Shown here: positions 21,562 through 33,985 of the stretch, piece after piece
Layout of the letters: each line of letters opens with the position of its first letter
How positions within the stretch are numbered: the stretch's first letter is position 1
Source of the DNA: Dolomedes plantarius
Taxonomy: Eukaryota > Arthropoda > Arachnida > Araneae > Dolomedidae
NCBI GenBank assembly: GCA_907164885.2
Contig: OU015501.1
Coordinates: forward strand, 22,098,631-22,162,630
Direction: 5' to 3'
Length of the DNA: 64,000 nt
The notes under the pieces: model-generated
Seen by the model: only the letters and a program-made list of their open reading frames with translations
Told to the model about the DNA's origin: nothing
The model's database searches: none
Program-made: the position numbers and the translations under genes

Positions 21562-23441
21562 CTCCATAGTTTTGATGAGTCTATCAAGAGCCACTTCAGC
21601 TAAACCTTCGTTTTCGAAAGTTCTTGCTAAAGCATCTATTTCATTTTCTCGAGTTGATCCAGGGCATTCGAACATATGCTCGGAGTCGCACATGCATTGT
21701 TGCAAAGCTTGGAAATTTCGACTAAAGGATGCCGTGTTCTCAAATTCAGCTAAACAGCCGTCGTCTGCGTTGTAACCAAGTGGGCATGGATTTGGAGGAA
21801 TGCAGTACGAAGGAAGCTGCCCATCAGTTTTAACTACTTGTAAATTTTTTTCAATGCTTCCATCTGGCTTCAGCCTTTGAAGTCCTTCTCCAGCGCCCCC
21901 TAGTGAAAATCACAATTAGATCAGATGACATACACTCACACATATATAGCCACATGCATGAAAATATACTATTTTAAATTCACTGTTTGAACTAAGTTCT
22001 GAAAGAACTTAATTAGCCTGATAAGTTGCACAATAACCGGCAATTTAAAACGTTAATATTATAGAAAACTTTTAGACTATTAAATAAACTATATAGACAT
22101 TCTTTAAAGTTAAAAACTTGAGAATTTATTCCACCCACTTCCTCTTTCAATCTAAATAAAGGTTTTTTTTTTTAAATTTATTCTGTTACAGGTTTTTTTT
22201 AAATATAACCCATTACTAGCCTACATATGGAAAAAAAATGTTGGTTTAAGTCCTAAATTTTGGTATAAAAATTTTTAACCAAAACTGAGATCTAGAAAGT
22301 TATAATCAGTTTTTCTGAAAACTCACTTCACTTTAAGGGAACACTTTAAGGGAAAATTTTGCGTGTATAAGCGAGAATCAAATACGTATAATTTTCACAA
22401 TGGTTCTAATAAGGCAAGCAAAAGAAACAAAAAACCTCCCACACGCACTAACTTTTTAAATATAAAGTTTATTTTTATATTGCATCCGAATTCGCTTCCA
22501 CGAGGAATCTACTGTAAAACATAAATACGAGCATCTGTGTCCAAACAAGCCCTACCCTAAAATGTAGAAAACGTGTATTCACGTTTTAAGTATTCATAAT
22601 TCTATTTGATGACTGATAAACAGCAGATAATATTCTTATCTACTGTAACAAATGACATTTTTTTTCAACATTTGGAGACTGAAGTATTTTAGCCTTTTTC
22701 TTTGAAAGACGAGTATGACCCGCGTTCCTTAAAGGTAAAAAAAAGCGCTTTTTTAACACAACAAAAATCTCCTCTGCAGGATAAAGCAATTCATTTTTCA
22801 TCTATTATTACAGTTGTTTATCTTTTGAGGAATAATTTTTCGTGGGTTGAAGTATTAACAAACAGTATAATAAAATTCTCTATTTAACTGAACAATACAT
22901 ATAACATAATATGTATAACAATTAATCTGCAAGTCACGCAAAAATAATGATTTTATTTAAAAAGTATCCAGATTCTCGATAAATTGTAAATAAGGTATAG
23001 ACGGGCAAAATATGCCGCAGTGCACTAGATGATACTCTCCTGTTCCCATAGGTACATCTACAAAACCCTTGGTACGAGAGTCTACAAAGACTTACACTAA
23101 AACACTATGGTAAAAACACTATGGTACTACCAAAAATCAACACACTTGCCTGTAACGTATTTAGGTCCAAACAAAGAGCTGTGTTCTAAATATTCTTCGT
23201 CACGAATTGAAGGCTCTCTTGAGAGAATGGCATCTCTACGGGCCTCAAACGCCCGACTTGGGTAATCGCTAAGGGTAGGATGGTCCTCGTGATTGGCCAA
23301 GCCATAGTCTTCAGGACCAATGCGACTGATTACATCACGTAATAAAGTGTCTGTTAATGAATCCAAATCATAAGTGTTTCCGAACACACATACTGGTATG
23401 ATAAATGCCAGAAAAGCTGAAAAGTGATACATTGATATCAT
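21562..23441 (-). CDS. 7B2 (SCG5): Neuroendocrine protein 7B2 (secretogranin V homologue), C-terminus not found
   Basis: 7B2 is a secretory-pathway chaperone that binds proPC2, allows its maturation and inhibits it through a C-terminal peptide. Coding exons are 23441-23150 and 21899-21562 (210 codons). Exon 1 opens with a signal peptide (MISMYHFSAFLAFIIPVCVFG), then the acidic region DLDSLTDTLLRDVISRIGPE. Exon 2 encodes GGAGEGLQRLKPDGS, the PC2-binding proline-rich segment CIPPNPCPLGYNADDGC, and SFSRNFQALQQCMCDSEHMF with the conserved cysteines. These match animal 7B2 in order and spacing. The intron between them uses a GC donor (ACAG then GCAAGT). The second exon ends at a GTAATT donor in phase 0. 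The expected dibasic site and the inhibitory NPYL-type peptide were not found at lower coordinates. The initiator lies one base inside an acceptor site, so at least one untranslated 5' exon exists upstream. Confidence 0.92.
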
Positions 23442-23865
23442 CCTAAAAAGGAGAAAAATTTTATAATTATATATCTAACAAGAACATAAAGTATAAATTT
23501 ATGAATTATATCTGCATGAAAGATTGTGACTGTCAGTCATGAAGATAAAATTCCAGTAAAAGAAATAAAACATATAATTAATAAGAATAATGATTAATTG
23601 CTTAATGATAAAGGATGAAAAAAATTTCTCAAAAGAAATGTCCGGCAAATGAAATAGAATGCTAAAATTGAACTTAAATTTCCTTGAAAATGATAAATTA
23701 AATAATACTTATCCTAAGGTAAAAAATAGCAGCTCGTAACATAAATAATATGTATTAACTTTTCTCTTAAAAAATAAAAAAAAATTAATTTAAACAAAAA
23801 AATTAATTAAAAATTTTAAAATAAAAAAAAGTTATGAAAAGATCCTTTATTCATACATGCATTGT

Positions 23866-23918
23866 TTAAATAAATAAATAAATAAATAAAATTTTATATA
23901 TATATATATATATATATT

Positions 23919-23975
<57 letters not shown>
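23866..23975. repeat. (AAAT)n and (TA)n microsatellites
   Basis: An AAAT tract at about 23866-23890 is followed by an almost pure TA tract to about 23975. Confidence 0.9.
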
Positions 23976-23978
<3 letters not shown>

Positions 23979-24029
23979 ACCAGAAGCGAACACTATCAAG
24001 GATATTTTCAACTTCTAATTTGGGTAATT

Positions 24030-24240
24030 TGTCCCGCCCATCAGTTAATGGTTAGCATCTAAAGCTTTCACACTGTGGGCCCGGGTGCAAATCCCAGCAG
24101 AGGCATGGAAGTTCCTGTGTTCTTCTCCACTCTTACGAAGCTATGATGGTACACTTATATTGTGCTGCCTTAATTAAGTAGTGCGGTTTGTATTGGTGAA
24201 TTGTAAGCGAACGCGCCTGACGCCGTAGGGGGGGGGGGGA
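24030..24240 (+). mobile_element. tRNA-derived SINE (second family)
   Basis: The sequence starts tRNA-like: A-box region CATCAGTTAATGGTTAGCAT, then CTTTCACACTGTGGGCCC, then a B-box-like GGTGCAAATCCCAG. A non-tRNA body follows (GAGGCATGGAAGTTCCTGTG and GCGCCTGACGCCGTAG), ending in a poly-G tract. Spacing of the two boxes fits RNA polymerase III promoters. It is distinct from the AAC-tailed family. Confidence 0.6.
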
Positions 24241-24352
24241 ATTATAAACAAACTTTATATATGTTTAGTATGCAAAATCGGAGCCACTGCCCTAAAATCG
24301 CCAAAACATAGCATTGAAACGTTATAGAACTTTGATTATCTTCTTTTATATA

Positions 24353-24375
24353 TACATATATATATATATATATAT

Positions 24376-24410
<35 letters not shown>

Positions 24411-24411
24411 A
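24353..24411. repeat. Compound microsatellite (TA)n (GATA)n (GA)n
   Basis: Contiguous TA, GATA and GA tracts. Confidence 0.9.
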
Positions 24412-27400
24412 AAGCAGGAAAAAGAAAATATTGTTCATAGTAATAAATAAGATAGTTTTGCAGAATAAATGTTAAAGCGGTAAAGGCGATTATTTAACAC
24501 ATCTTCCATCAATTTTAAATCAAATAAGCTCATTAATGGTTCTAGTTAGAAATAAATTTTAAAATAAAGTTAATATTTTATTGTAGATTACAGAAGATAG
24601 AACTTAATATTTTGAGTAATAACAAATTATATAAGAGTTTGGTTAATCTTTTTTATAACCATTCTCGTCCAATATTTTTTTATGCGTAAATTTTAAAAAT
24701 TATGCAAAGCAATTACATTTATTTTTATCAGTGTTTATCAGACTAGTGTTTATAATTCATTATCTTAGAAGAATGGGAACGAGGAAAATAATGTCCCCAG
24801 GAGAGCCTATTTCCGTTTCTATGAAATGAATATATTCGAGGAGAAAATTAAACGTATTAAATTTTCCATTACAAAGATAAAAGTAAATGAAGGTTTCGAG
24901 TATTTTGGGAAAGAAGGGTGACTATTAGTATTTTGTAAATTCTAGCTTGTTAACTCAACCTTATATTTACTCCTAAAAATGCCATATCTTTAAGAATAAT
25001 GAAATATCCGATGTAAATCTTCTTTAGGAGAGTGACTAACAGACGTTCTTTGTTCGTGGCATGGGGCAGCAGCTTATTATTTAACGACGTCTTGCTCCTA
25101 AAGGGGATTTAAATCTTGTTTCATAACGCCTCAGATGCGGCATACTATAAAGACTGACAACCTAATGCTGAAGATATTGATATTACGTCAAATCCTGCTG
25201 CGCTTCATTTATGTTTCCCCCCCCCCATACATCCAAACACATTTTCGAAATATTTATTCTATACTTGTCCCGACGAGACAAAATTTCATTAAATTAAATA
25301 AATATCTACAGAGGTTTTTTTATGATCCAGATTTTATGGCCATAATAATCCAATCATAATGAGCAAGAGATGAATGGAAGCTCGGGCCACTGAAATATCC
25401 GAGACCTCTTTAATTTAGGTTAAAAGTTTCTAAAATATGCAAGGATAAAAATTGTTATGCTTTATTATTATTTTTATGTATTTTAGACGTTACTTAAAAC
25501 TTATAATGCAACATAAATATTTAAATATTTATGTCAATCTGGAAATGGATGTATAATTACGCATTTTATAAATTGCATAATTTTTTTGCACTCACTCGTG
25601 AATAACTTGAGTTTTATTCTTTGATAGTAATATTAGTATAAAATGCAGTATTAAAAATCATTGTCATTTTTAAATATTGAATATTAAATTCCGACTGGAA
25701 ATCATGAATCATCCAAACCAAGGAGTTATTAAAAGTGTGCTTAGTCATCTATTTGTTATTTTGTATTACTATAGATAAAAACTGAGATTGAAAATATAAT
25801 AATTGTTGTGTGGAATTTTTTAGCGGAAAAAAGTTCGTTCAAATGTAGTTGCAGAGAACAAAGTAGTGCAAGGCATTTTCAAGAAGAGGGTTCCTTATCA
25901 AATTTTTTAAAAAATTCTGTCCCGTTTTCTCACATTGCCTACCTCTGAGGCAGTTCAATATATTTGAATTATTTTCCATTTTCCTAATATAATAAAGTAA
26001 TATCATATTTTTCTTTATAAAAAGAAATCGATGATATTTTTCTTTAATTAATAAATAGCAAAAGAACTTTCCGAAAAAAATAAAAAATTTCAATCACACA
26101 ATTTAAATTTTAGGAGTAAATTCAGTGGAAAATTTTCGGAAATACAGATAGTGCGGAAAAAAAGAATAGAATATGAATATATTCCTCATGAGCTCTCTTG
26201 AGCTGAAAATAAAATTTAGAATTGTGTTACTAAGTGTAGTGTTCTTAGATTGGAAATCAATGATGCGATAATTTCCAGTCAAATGAAACTGCTCTGTTTA
26301 AGACGCACTAATGAGACATTTAATAAAATAAGCTTAAAATTAGCAAATCACTTATAATTTTAGTGAATTAAAGTATGTGGGAACAATCAAAAAAAGCTTG
26401 AAATGTTTTTTAAAAAATCCTCCACAAAATTATGATAAATTATTTTGACAACTTTTTCCGCTATAAGTACCTCTAAAATTTTTCTCATAAATAAATAAAG
26501 GAATAATAAATTTAAAAACTCTAGAAAATTACCAGCTCCTGCAAAAAAAAAATTTGACGAGGAAATACGAATTTTGATGACAATAAGTTTTACAGAACGT
26601 TTTGTTTCTATTCCGCAAGAATTTTGAAATACAGTAAAATTTCTTTTTGTTTTTCGATTTTTATCTTTGTATAGGGAAGAATAGTATTTAGAACCTAAAA
26701 CAACTAATATTTTCTTTTCTTATCATCGAATTAAATTTGGATCGTTTTTAACGATTCCAAGAGATTTAAATATTTGATGTCTAATTCTCAGAGGCAACAT
26801 CTAAGCACAAAATTTTCTTTTTAAAGGCATGTCGACTCAAATGTAAAAAAAAAAAAGAAATACAACATAGTTCCTTGTTTTAATCAGCCATTCCTCTCCA
26901 AATATGAGTACCCTCATTAAGTGATAGTCCTATTAGAATTAATAGCTGCTGATACGAACATCTGCCCATATAATGGCTTTTGAAGCCCATATGAAGGCAC
27001 CTGTAAGCTGTTTTACTTTTAGCAAATATATTTTCTATTATATATAGCTTTTTGGTAAAAGCAACACTCTAAAATTTTGAGAACATGCTTTTTTAGACAA
27101 ATTGTAAAAAAATCAAACCCTATTAAAACATTATAGTTTTAGTATTCAATAATATAATTCTAGAGTTATAATTAGTTATAAACACACTAGCCTCTAATTT
27201 AGAATTAAACACGTGAAAGTATTTCGACGAGAGGAGGATACTGTGTTTAAAAAAGGATTAACAAATTGAGGCAAAGACTGCAATTCCTACGAAGTTCTGA
27301 AAAATTTAAACCAAGGAATTTAATATTCATATTCAATATTAATAACAAGTTTTAAATGATGCATAAATAGACTGAGCTTTAGAACTTGATTCAGTGCTTT

Positions 27401-28489
27401 TCTTCTCAGCTTATTTTTATATCTTATGCAAACAAAATTTTGATACTCATCAATTAGCAGATCAAGTCAGAAAAAAAATTCCGTATAGTGAAGTTTAAAT
27501 AAATTTCTTTAATATGTACACAAATGTACATTTTTAAAAACAATATCGAGTCGATTCAATACCGAGATAATGATAAATAGATAGTTAATTTTAAAAAAAT
27601 AGAAAGGGAGGGGGGTCTACGGGCTAATTACATAAGATATTTATCATTGGAAATGTAAGATATTTTCTCAGCTTTATAATTCACGATCAAAATTATGTAA
27701 TAGTAAAAAAGATTATGTAAACAAAAACAGTTTTAAAAATTTGGTTCAACCAATCAGCAGAGTTCATACACAAAATTTAAAGTCTCTGCATCGAATACAT
27801 TTGATTTTTTAAGCCTATACATGATCCATGCATATATGCATTAGAGTGTTTAAATATATCAATTCGTCAATAGAGTGAGCTGCGAGAAGGGAAGGAAGAA
27901 TTTCTTTTATGGAGAACTTTCTTTTGGGAAGTGAACCAGATTTACAGGAAATATTAGCGGTATTACCACAAAACTGGATAATAAATCCTAGCTCAACTGC
28001 AGTTGATATTTAAATACTGGATCAAAGATACCCAACTCTCAGTGTTCAGTGAACTGTATTTACAATCATCCGGCCGTATAATTATGTAATTATCACAAAT
28101 CAGTTGATCGCTTAGTGATAAAAAAACAAAGATTATTACATCAAATTATATCAAATTATTTAAAGTCTTTCTTAACATCCGTAGATGTTATTTGCTTTTT
28201 CTTTTACACTTGACTTTTAGATCAGAGTGTAAAGCCATACCGTTCAGATCAAGGTTTTTTTTTATGTGGTGTGTGTTTGTTCTCATGATCTCTTAATGTT
28301 CATCAAATTATTGACAATAATGCAATCAGTACACATTTATGTTAATATATATTATCATTAAAGATAAATAACTCTTAGAAATTTAATTTTTGACGATGCA
28401 TTCTTTATTCAGTGCGAAGAGAAATGAAAAGAAATAAACGAAAAGAAGTGATATGATGTAGCACATATTTTGAGAAAAAGACAAATCTC

Positions 28490-28510
28490 CCTCTCTCTCT
28501 CTCACACACA

Positions 28511-28545
<35 letters not shown>
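28490..28545. repeat. Compound microsatellite (CT)n (CA)n (TA)n
   Basis: Contiguous CT, CA and TA dinucleotide tracts. Confidence 0.9.
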
Positions 28546-28547
<2 letters not shown>

Positions 28548-30258
28548 GGAAAGAAAAAAATTATACTAGTACAACTGATAAAGAATTGGAATTTAATATA
28601 AATGCTTGCATAGTAACAGAAGATTGTAATGATATATAACATTAAAAGAGATACTATAATTAACATATCTTATTAATTAGAGATATTAAGGATTATAAAA
28701 ACCTACTATCAACAAACTGTTTATTACCGATGTATTTGTTTTGATTTTCATTTTCAACTTTATACGTTTTCTTTCATGTTTGGCTATCATTCGCAACGTA
28801 TTTCAGCAGTTATATAGAATGAGCATATATTTATGCGTACTAAAAAACTTTTATATAATGCGTTAGATAAATGTTCTTACATACATGAACATATGGTACT
28901 TTATAACATTGATGTACATTTAAATGGATGCAGACTGATACGTCATATACATAAACAATAATATAATGATCATAAAATGAATATTATTAAAACAAAATCA
29001 TAGATTACAGGCCGTTCTTAAATCCCAATAACAAAAGTTTTGTGATGTAAGCAAACTGTTTAAAAAGTGCTAAGAAGTTCATAAAATATCTGAAAATAAT
29101 TTAATTGCAAAAGGAGAAGCATTTATATTTTTTTAAAAATCTGTTTCCATGGGAATAAAATGGGAACAATTATCTTTTGACAGATGACTAGGTGAAGACT
29201 TTCGACTTTTCATTTAATGCAAATCAACAGCGTTTAAATAATTAAAAATTACAACACTCTAGAGAGGAAATTCTTACTGAAAAGTTCGAGTAACTAAATT
29301 TCATTTAATTTAAGAATTCATACTTTTACGCTTCTAACACCATTTTTATAATTATAATAGTGTCTAAACTCTAAATAGTGTGTAAAATAATACTTGCATA
29401 CCAATTCAGCATATTTCATTACCAGTTCTTTAAAAGAAACCCTTTCACTACTTGAACTCATATAATAATGGATTCCAGTTCTCATAAAATCTTTAAATAA
29501 TGATACGTTTATAAAAAGTTTTGTATGATAAAATTTACAGTTTCTTAAAATCACGAATAAGAAAAACCACGAATAAACCACGAATATAAATTGTACACTT
29601 TATATACCATTTTAAGTTTCATCTTGACTTATTCAATAAATTTAAATGTAGCAGAAATATGGTACAAGTCAAGCAATTCACTAAAAATAATACACAGGTA
29701 GTTTTATTTTACAATATAAACAAATACACCTTTTAAAGTGCCTGGGCGAATTTTAAATGGAAAGATCCTCCAGTTTTATTCCTAAATTGACACTTGTTCG
29801 ATTAAATGTGTTCCTCAACCTAGAATAATAAAATTTCGTGCGCATAGAAAAAATCATATAAATTGTGTTCAACTGATTTTGTCATGAAACTACGCTATAA
29901 ATAATAAAACAGCAATTCGCTTTCTTCTAAATTCAACATAATTTTCTGCTGCTCGTGAATATAAACTGTCCTTAAAATTTTTTTACTTAACCTTTTCATT
30001 GTTGAACTGTACTGTTTTGATAAATAACCTTCGAGAGATGGCCTATGAATTTTATCATATGTGATACTTAGGAAAATGGCAAGCTTGGTAAAATATTTGC
30101 AACTGGTATAATATTTCTTCCTTACAAGTAAGCATATGATTTAGCAATATTCATTTCATCAACAACTGCTGTGTCGGGTTTTAAAAGTAATGAATTGTTC
30201 TCTCATCTAGCTTTGAATCACTGTCGGGAGAAAGAGAAAACTGAGAATAGCTCCTTAC

Positions 30259-30420
30259 CTGTCTCCAAATGTCTCTGTGACGTTTGAATCAGATGGACCA
30301 AATATGGCGTTCTTGCGGTTTTGCGCTTGCGCCGATCGAAAACGTCGCAGTAAGCTTATACTGCCCTCCACGATTGTTTGATAATCATGCGGGTCGAGCT
30401 GAAATCTACAAATTTTAAAA
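30259..30420 (-). promoter_or_regulatory. Candidate 5' untranslated exon and promoter of 7B2
   Basis: This is a CpG-containing island in AT-rich sequence. On the minus strand it reads through CAGTATAAGCTTA (TATA-like), GGCGCAAGCGCAAAACCGC (close to an NRF1-type element) and AACGTCAC (CRE-like half site), and ends at a very strong splice donor, GGAGACAG then GTAAGG. The downstream acceptor at 23443 immediately precedes the 7B2 start codon. I infer that this is the first, non-coding exon with part of its promoter. It could instead belong to another unrecognised minus-strand transcript. Confidence 0.45.
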
Positions 30421-30429
30421 GGCGGAGAG

Positions 30430-32165
30430 AGAACGTATAATAAGATGTAATGGCGTGTTTTCCACTGGTCGGTTAAATAACTTTTTTTGCTACAAAGGAG
30501 AAGACATTTTTACATAAGATCTAAAAAAAAAAAAACTTTTCCCTATATTGGTAGGTAAAGATTAAGAAATAAAACATGTTTAATGCAAAAATTGTTCTTT
30601 GGAGAAGTTACGTTATTTAACCTGCAAAATTAGTTGTAAAGTTAGTACGAAGAAAGTCGTCGAATTTAAAAAAAAATCGTCGAATTTAAAAACTGAAAAT
30701 ACAGCGTAACTTTTTTCAGAAAAGGGGCAGTATTTAGCTGAACATTTCGTTGTTTTCTAGTTATATTAGGAACAAGAGCATTTTCTGTTATTTTTTCATT
30801 TATTGCGAAATATAAACTAGTCGAATTCATCGTAGAAAACAACGTATATTTTAACTGAAGCAGTTACTAGAACCTCACAAATATCATAGGAGCGTAGCAC
30901 GTTTCATAGAGCAAAGTAATATTTAAATTACAGTTTTTATTGAAATTTAGACAAATTAAGATAGAGTAGCCGCGCATGACAGCGAAATCAGCATTTAGGA
31001 ATAACTTTTCGTAGTGAACAACAACTTAAGAAGCTATTATTGAATACCTTCACGCAAATGAGCAATGAAAATACGGAGTGCACAACTAAAACGCTTGTCA
31101 GCAGCTATTAGTAAAATAGCCAACTCTAAGTATGTAAAGTTCTAAGGTTGGAATTTGAAGGAAAAAAAGAAGGGGGGATTAATGTTACTGAATACATACT
31201 TCAATTTTTTTAATTAAATTTTAATCTCCCATGAGAAAGCAATCTAAATATTTTATTTGTTAATTTAATTTATAATCACTGAAGTATCATGTTCTAGCAG
31301 AATAAAAAAACGTTAAAGAACAAAGCTCATAGAGTTTAAGATTTCTTGATAATTATTTTCACTGCTCGAGAAAAGAAATATTTATCTCTCATTTCTCGAG
31401 AAGTCTCAAGAATGCTCATGTAATATATAAATAACATTTGCCCGTTTAAATTCAGTTTTAAAAAATTACATATCGATGAAATATCACTCTTTAATACTGA
31501 ATTCATGTATTTTATTTATTATTTTGACGCAAAATACAATATGTAGACGACAAAAAAAAAGAAACAAGCCAAAAAAAAAAAATTAATTCTTTCAACTTCA
31601 ATTTTTTTTTTTTTTTTTTTATAATAGACAGCGCATCCAAAGTAGTATTGGACAATCGATTTCTCTTCTTCGTAACAGAATCGTTAGCAATAGTAAAATG
31701 ACTTTCATTTTGTGTTGACGTAGTCATTATTGTAGACACGGCATATCTAAAAATTCTGATATTTGTCAATAACACCAGGTTTCACTTCTCTCACCCTTCC
31801 TCTTATCGATAAAATTTATTGTTCATGAAGAGACAATTCTTCATTTCCGTTGACTGAAACTTCACTAACATCTTCTTCGTCAGTATCATGCTGTTGACAA
31901 CTAGAAAATAATCTATTTAACATTTCTTTAGCAATTTTGTTGATAAAAATGTTAATAAAAACAAGAATAATTTCGATATCGATTCCCAAATGATAAATTT
32001 AAGGAGAAATACGAAAAACATATTTTACTTTTTTTCTCAAGAAGAAACACTATATTTTTCGAGAAATGAGCAAAACAAATTATACTTTTTTTTCAAGAAA
32101 CTCTCGAGAAGAAACACTAGAGTCTTTCACACTAGAGGTAGCGATTTTCATGTATATTTACAATT
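30430..32165. other. Intergenic, no gene recognised
   Basis: The sequence is AT-rich, with poly-A and poly-T runs at about 31551-31621. It contains scattered CTCGAGAA motifs near 31365-31400 and 32050-32110. No supportable genes. Confidence 0.4.
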
Positions 32166-32650
32166 AACACGTCTACTACCAACTTTATTTTGTAACACTG
32201 AGTACCATTGGGGTCACCAGTGACCCCATTAGTTTTTTTTTATTCTGATATTTATAATTATGAGACACGTTATTTACAATAAATTTATTAATTAACAGAC
32301 ACATTTTATACAGTTATCAATATATTGAACCTTTAAAAATTGTAATTAGGCACAATTTGTTGAGGGTATATTGAAATATGCATCATGCACAATTTGGACA
32401 TAAAGTGCTTCAATGTTTTTTACACACAAAAACTGAACATTTACTGCCCTTATCACTATATTTTCGGTCCGCCAAACGTTCACAATAAAAAATCTACCCC
32501 TTTTTTCTCCTTCCACGCTCATGCCTGCTTCAATCATGCCTGCTTCCACGCTCATGCCTGCTTCCACGCTCATGCCTGCTCAATCTGCTTCAAGTGTCTT
32601 TGGAACAGGTACCCGCTTCTGCAGTTGCCTTTCAATATTGAATTATAGCA
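32166..32650 (-). mobile_element. Possible piggyBac-like element fragment
   Basis: A TTAA is followed by CACGTCTACTACC and then by the near-palindrome GGGGTCACCAGTGACCCC. Terminal and subterminal palindromes of this sort are common in piggyBac-like elements. Just inside, the minus strand can be read, with stops and frame changes, as KCSVFVCKKHCSTLCPNCA, which resembles the C-terminal cysteine-rich finger of piggyBac transposases. The opposite end was not found. The call is tentative. Confidence 0.35.
32513..32590. repeat. Minisatellite, 18-bp unit
   Basis: About four units of ATGCCTGCTTCCACGCTC, one of them shortened, are arranged in tandem. They give MPASTL-type repeats in one plus frame and SVEAGM-type repeats on the minus strand. 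I see no reason to call either a gene. Confidence 0.85.
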
Positions 32651-33129
32651 TTTCAGTGCAAATGTGTTTCATATCATGCATTTGTGTTGCATTCAGTGGC
32701 TCACTTGGGCATGTTTATCAGAATACCCTTGCAGTTCTAGTATTTAAAACTACTGTTTATAGGAGATTTCTTACTCTATAATGTAAAATTGGTGAGTGAT
32801 GGAATCAATACACGGTCACCAATGAAAGTACACAGTAAAACCACTTTCAGCATTGAGTTGTCGGCAAACACAAGGTGAAAACTCCAAAGAAGGTAAAATA
32901 CGATGTAAATGGCTTCTTGCTTGAGTATGAATAAGATGCTTTCCTTGAGCTTCCTTAGTTTCGATTATCTAGCTCAATCAAAAAATTGGAAAAACAAACA
33001 TATTAATGACACAGTTTTAAACTTCACATGCAATGTAATGTTTGACGAAGGCATTCCAATGGCTATGAATGTGATGAGTTTTTCTTATAATGCTCAAATA
33101 GAATTCATTGTACGTATTTATTGAAATTA

Positions 33130-33985
33130 CAGTAGGTGAACAAAAAATATGTTATATCGTCGTGAAATTCCGTTTATTCCAATGTCAAAATTAATACTGA
33201 ACCTCTTAGCATTTGGACGTCTTGATCATTGACAAAAGGGAAGGGAGACTCGTTCCTTCATTTTTCGTACAATATGTGGAAGAATCGCTATTTTGGTTCG
33301 GAATACCATTAACTTTGGGGACATAATGAGATGAATACTTAGAAGCCTGCTTTGAGGTCGTTAAATGCAAAAACTGTTTGAAAGCAGCAGATACATTTTT
33401 AGCAAAACCGTGATGGACAGTGTTTCAGAAAAACAATCATACACTATCTAATATAAGGTACTATAGCATCTTCATTGACCTGATATGGGTAGTTTTCTTA
33501 CCATGGAACGCAGAAAATCAAGAAAAGTGCTCATAAACATTTCGGTGTAATAGCAGAAAGTACATTCTTCTACATGAAGGCCGACAAATGTGGCGAAGTC
33601 AGTAAACAGCAAGGCCATTTCGAACGATACCTGATTTGTCCCTGTTTGGCTTGCTTGAGAGAACATTCGGGACAATTCTTTTTTGAAGCAGACCCATGAG
33701 GTCTTAAAGAGTCTGGAGTAGCGGTTTCTTCTAGGCAAAAGGGGTTCTGATAGCGTACTAAGCATTATTCTATTGAACTTAGATTAGTAGAATACGCTAG
33801 TCATGCACTGAATGACCTTACTATTAAGTATCTCAGCAAATAGAGCTAACATATGTGGACGAGCACTATCATCCGTGTACAGAAAGTCTGAACTTATTGC
33901 TGTATGAGGCGAGTGTGAACTTCCTGAATCTCAGTACAGTACCACTCTCCCATATCTCCTTGCAAAGATATTCAGCAGTGCTTAT
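33130..33985. other. Unassigned block, less AT-rich than surroundings
   Basis: The base composition changes from the AT-rich background here. The longest frame is on the minus strand, 33765-33472 (97 codons, with GTNQVSFEMALLFTDFATFV), preceded by another open stretch in a second frame that contains DDSARPHMLALFAEIL. I recognise neither. The block is cut at 33985 by a hAT insertion and resumes at 38237. It may be a decayed transposon or other foreign DNA. Confidence 0.3.

Larger units (their letters stand above)
23443..30258 (-). other. Probable first intron of 7B2; no other gene
   Basis: On the minus strand an acceptor (CTCCTTTTTAG) lies immediately before the 7B2 start codon, and a strong donor, GACAG then GTAAGG, lies at 30258. 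The 6.8 kb between them is very AT-rich. It holds the microsatellites and the SINE listed separately. I saw no coding exon of another gene. Confidence 0.45.

Noticed and set aside
32346..32781. Overlapping frames on both strands with MPAS or EAGM repeats
   Set aside because: They are generated by the 18-bp minisatellite and have no signal, domain or conserved context.
33790..33960. DDSARPH motif suggesting a Tc1-like transposase on the minus strand
   Set aside because: The expected downstream Tc1 or mariner motif (W-P-x-x-S-P-D-L or H-P-P-Y-S-P-D) is absent, and the upstream part does not fit, so I left it unassigned.
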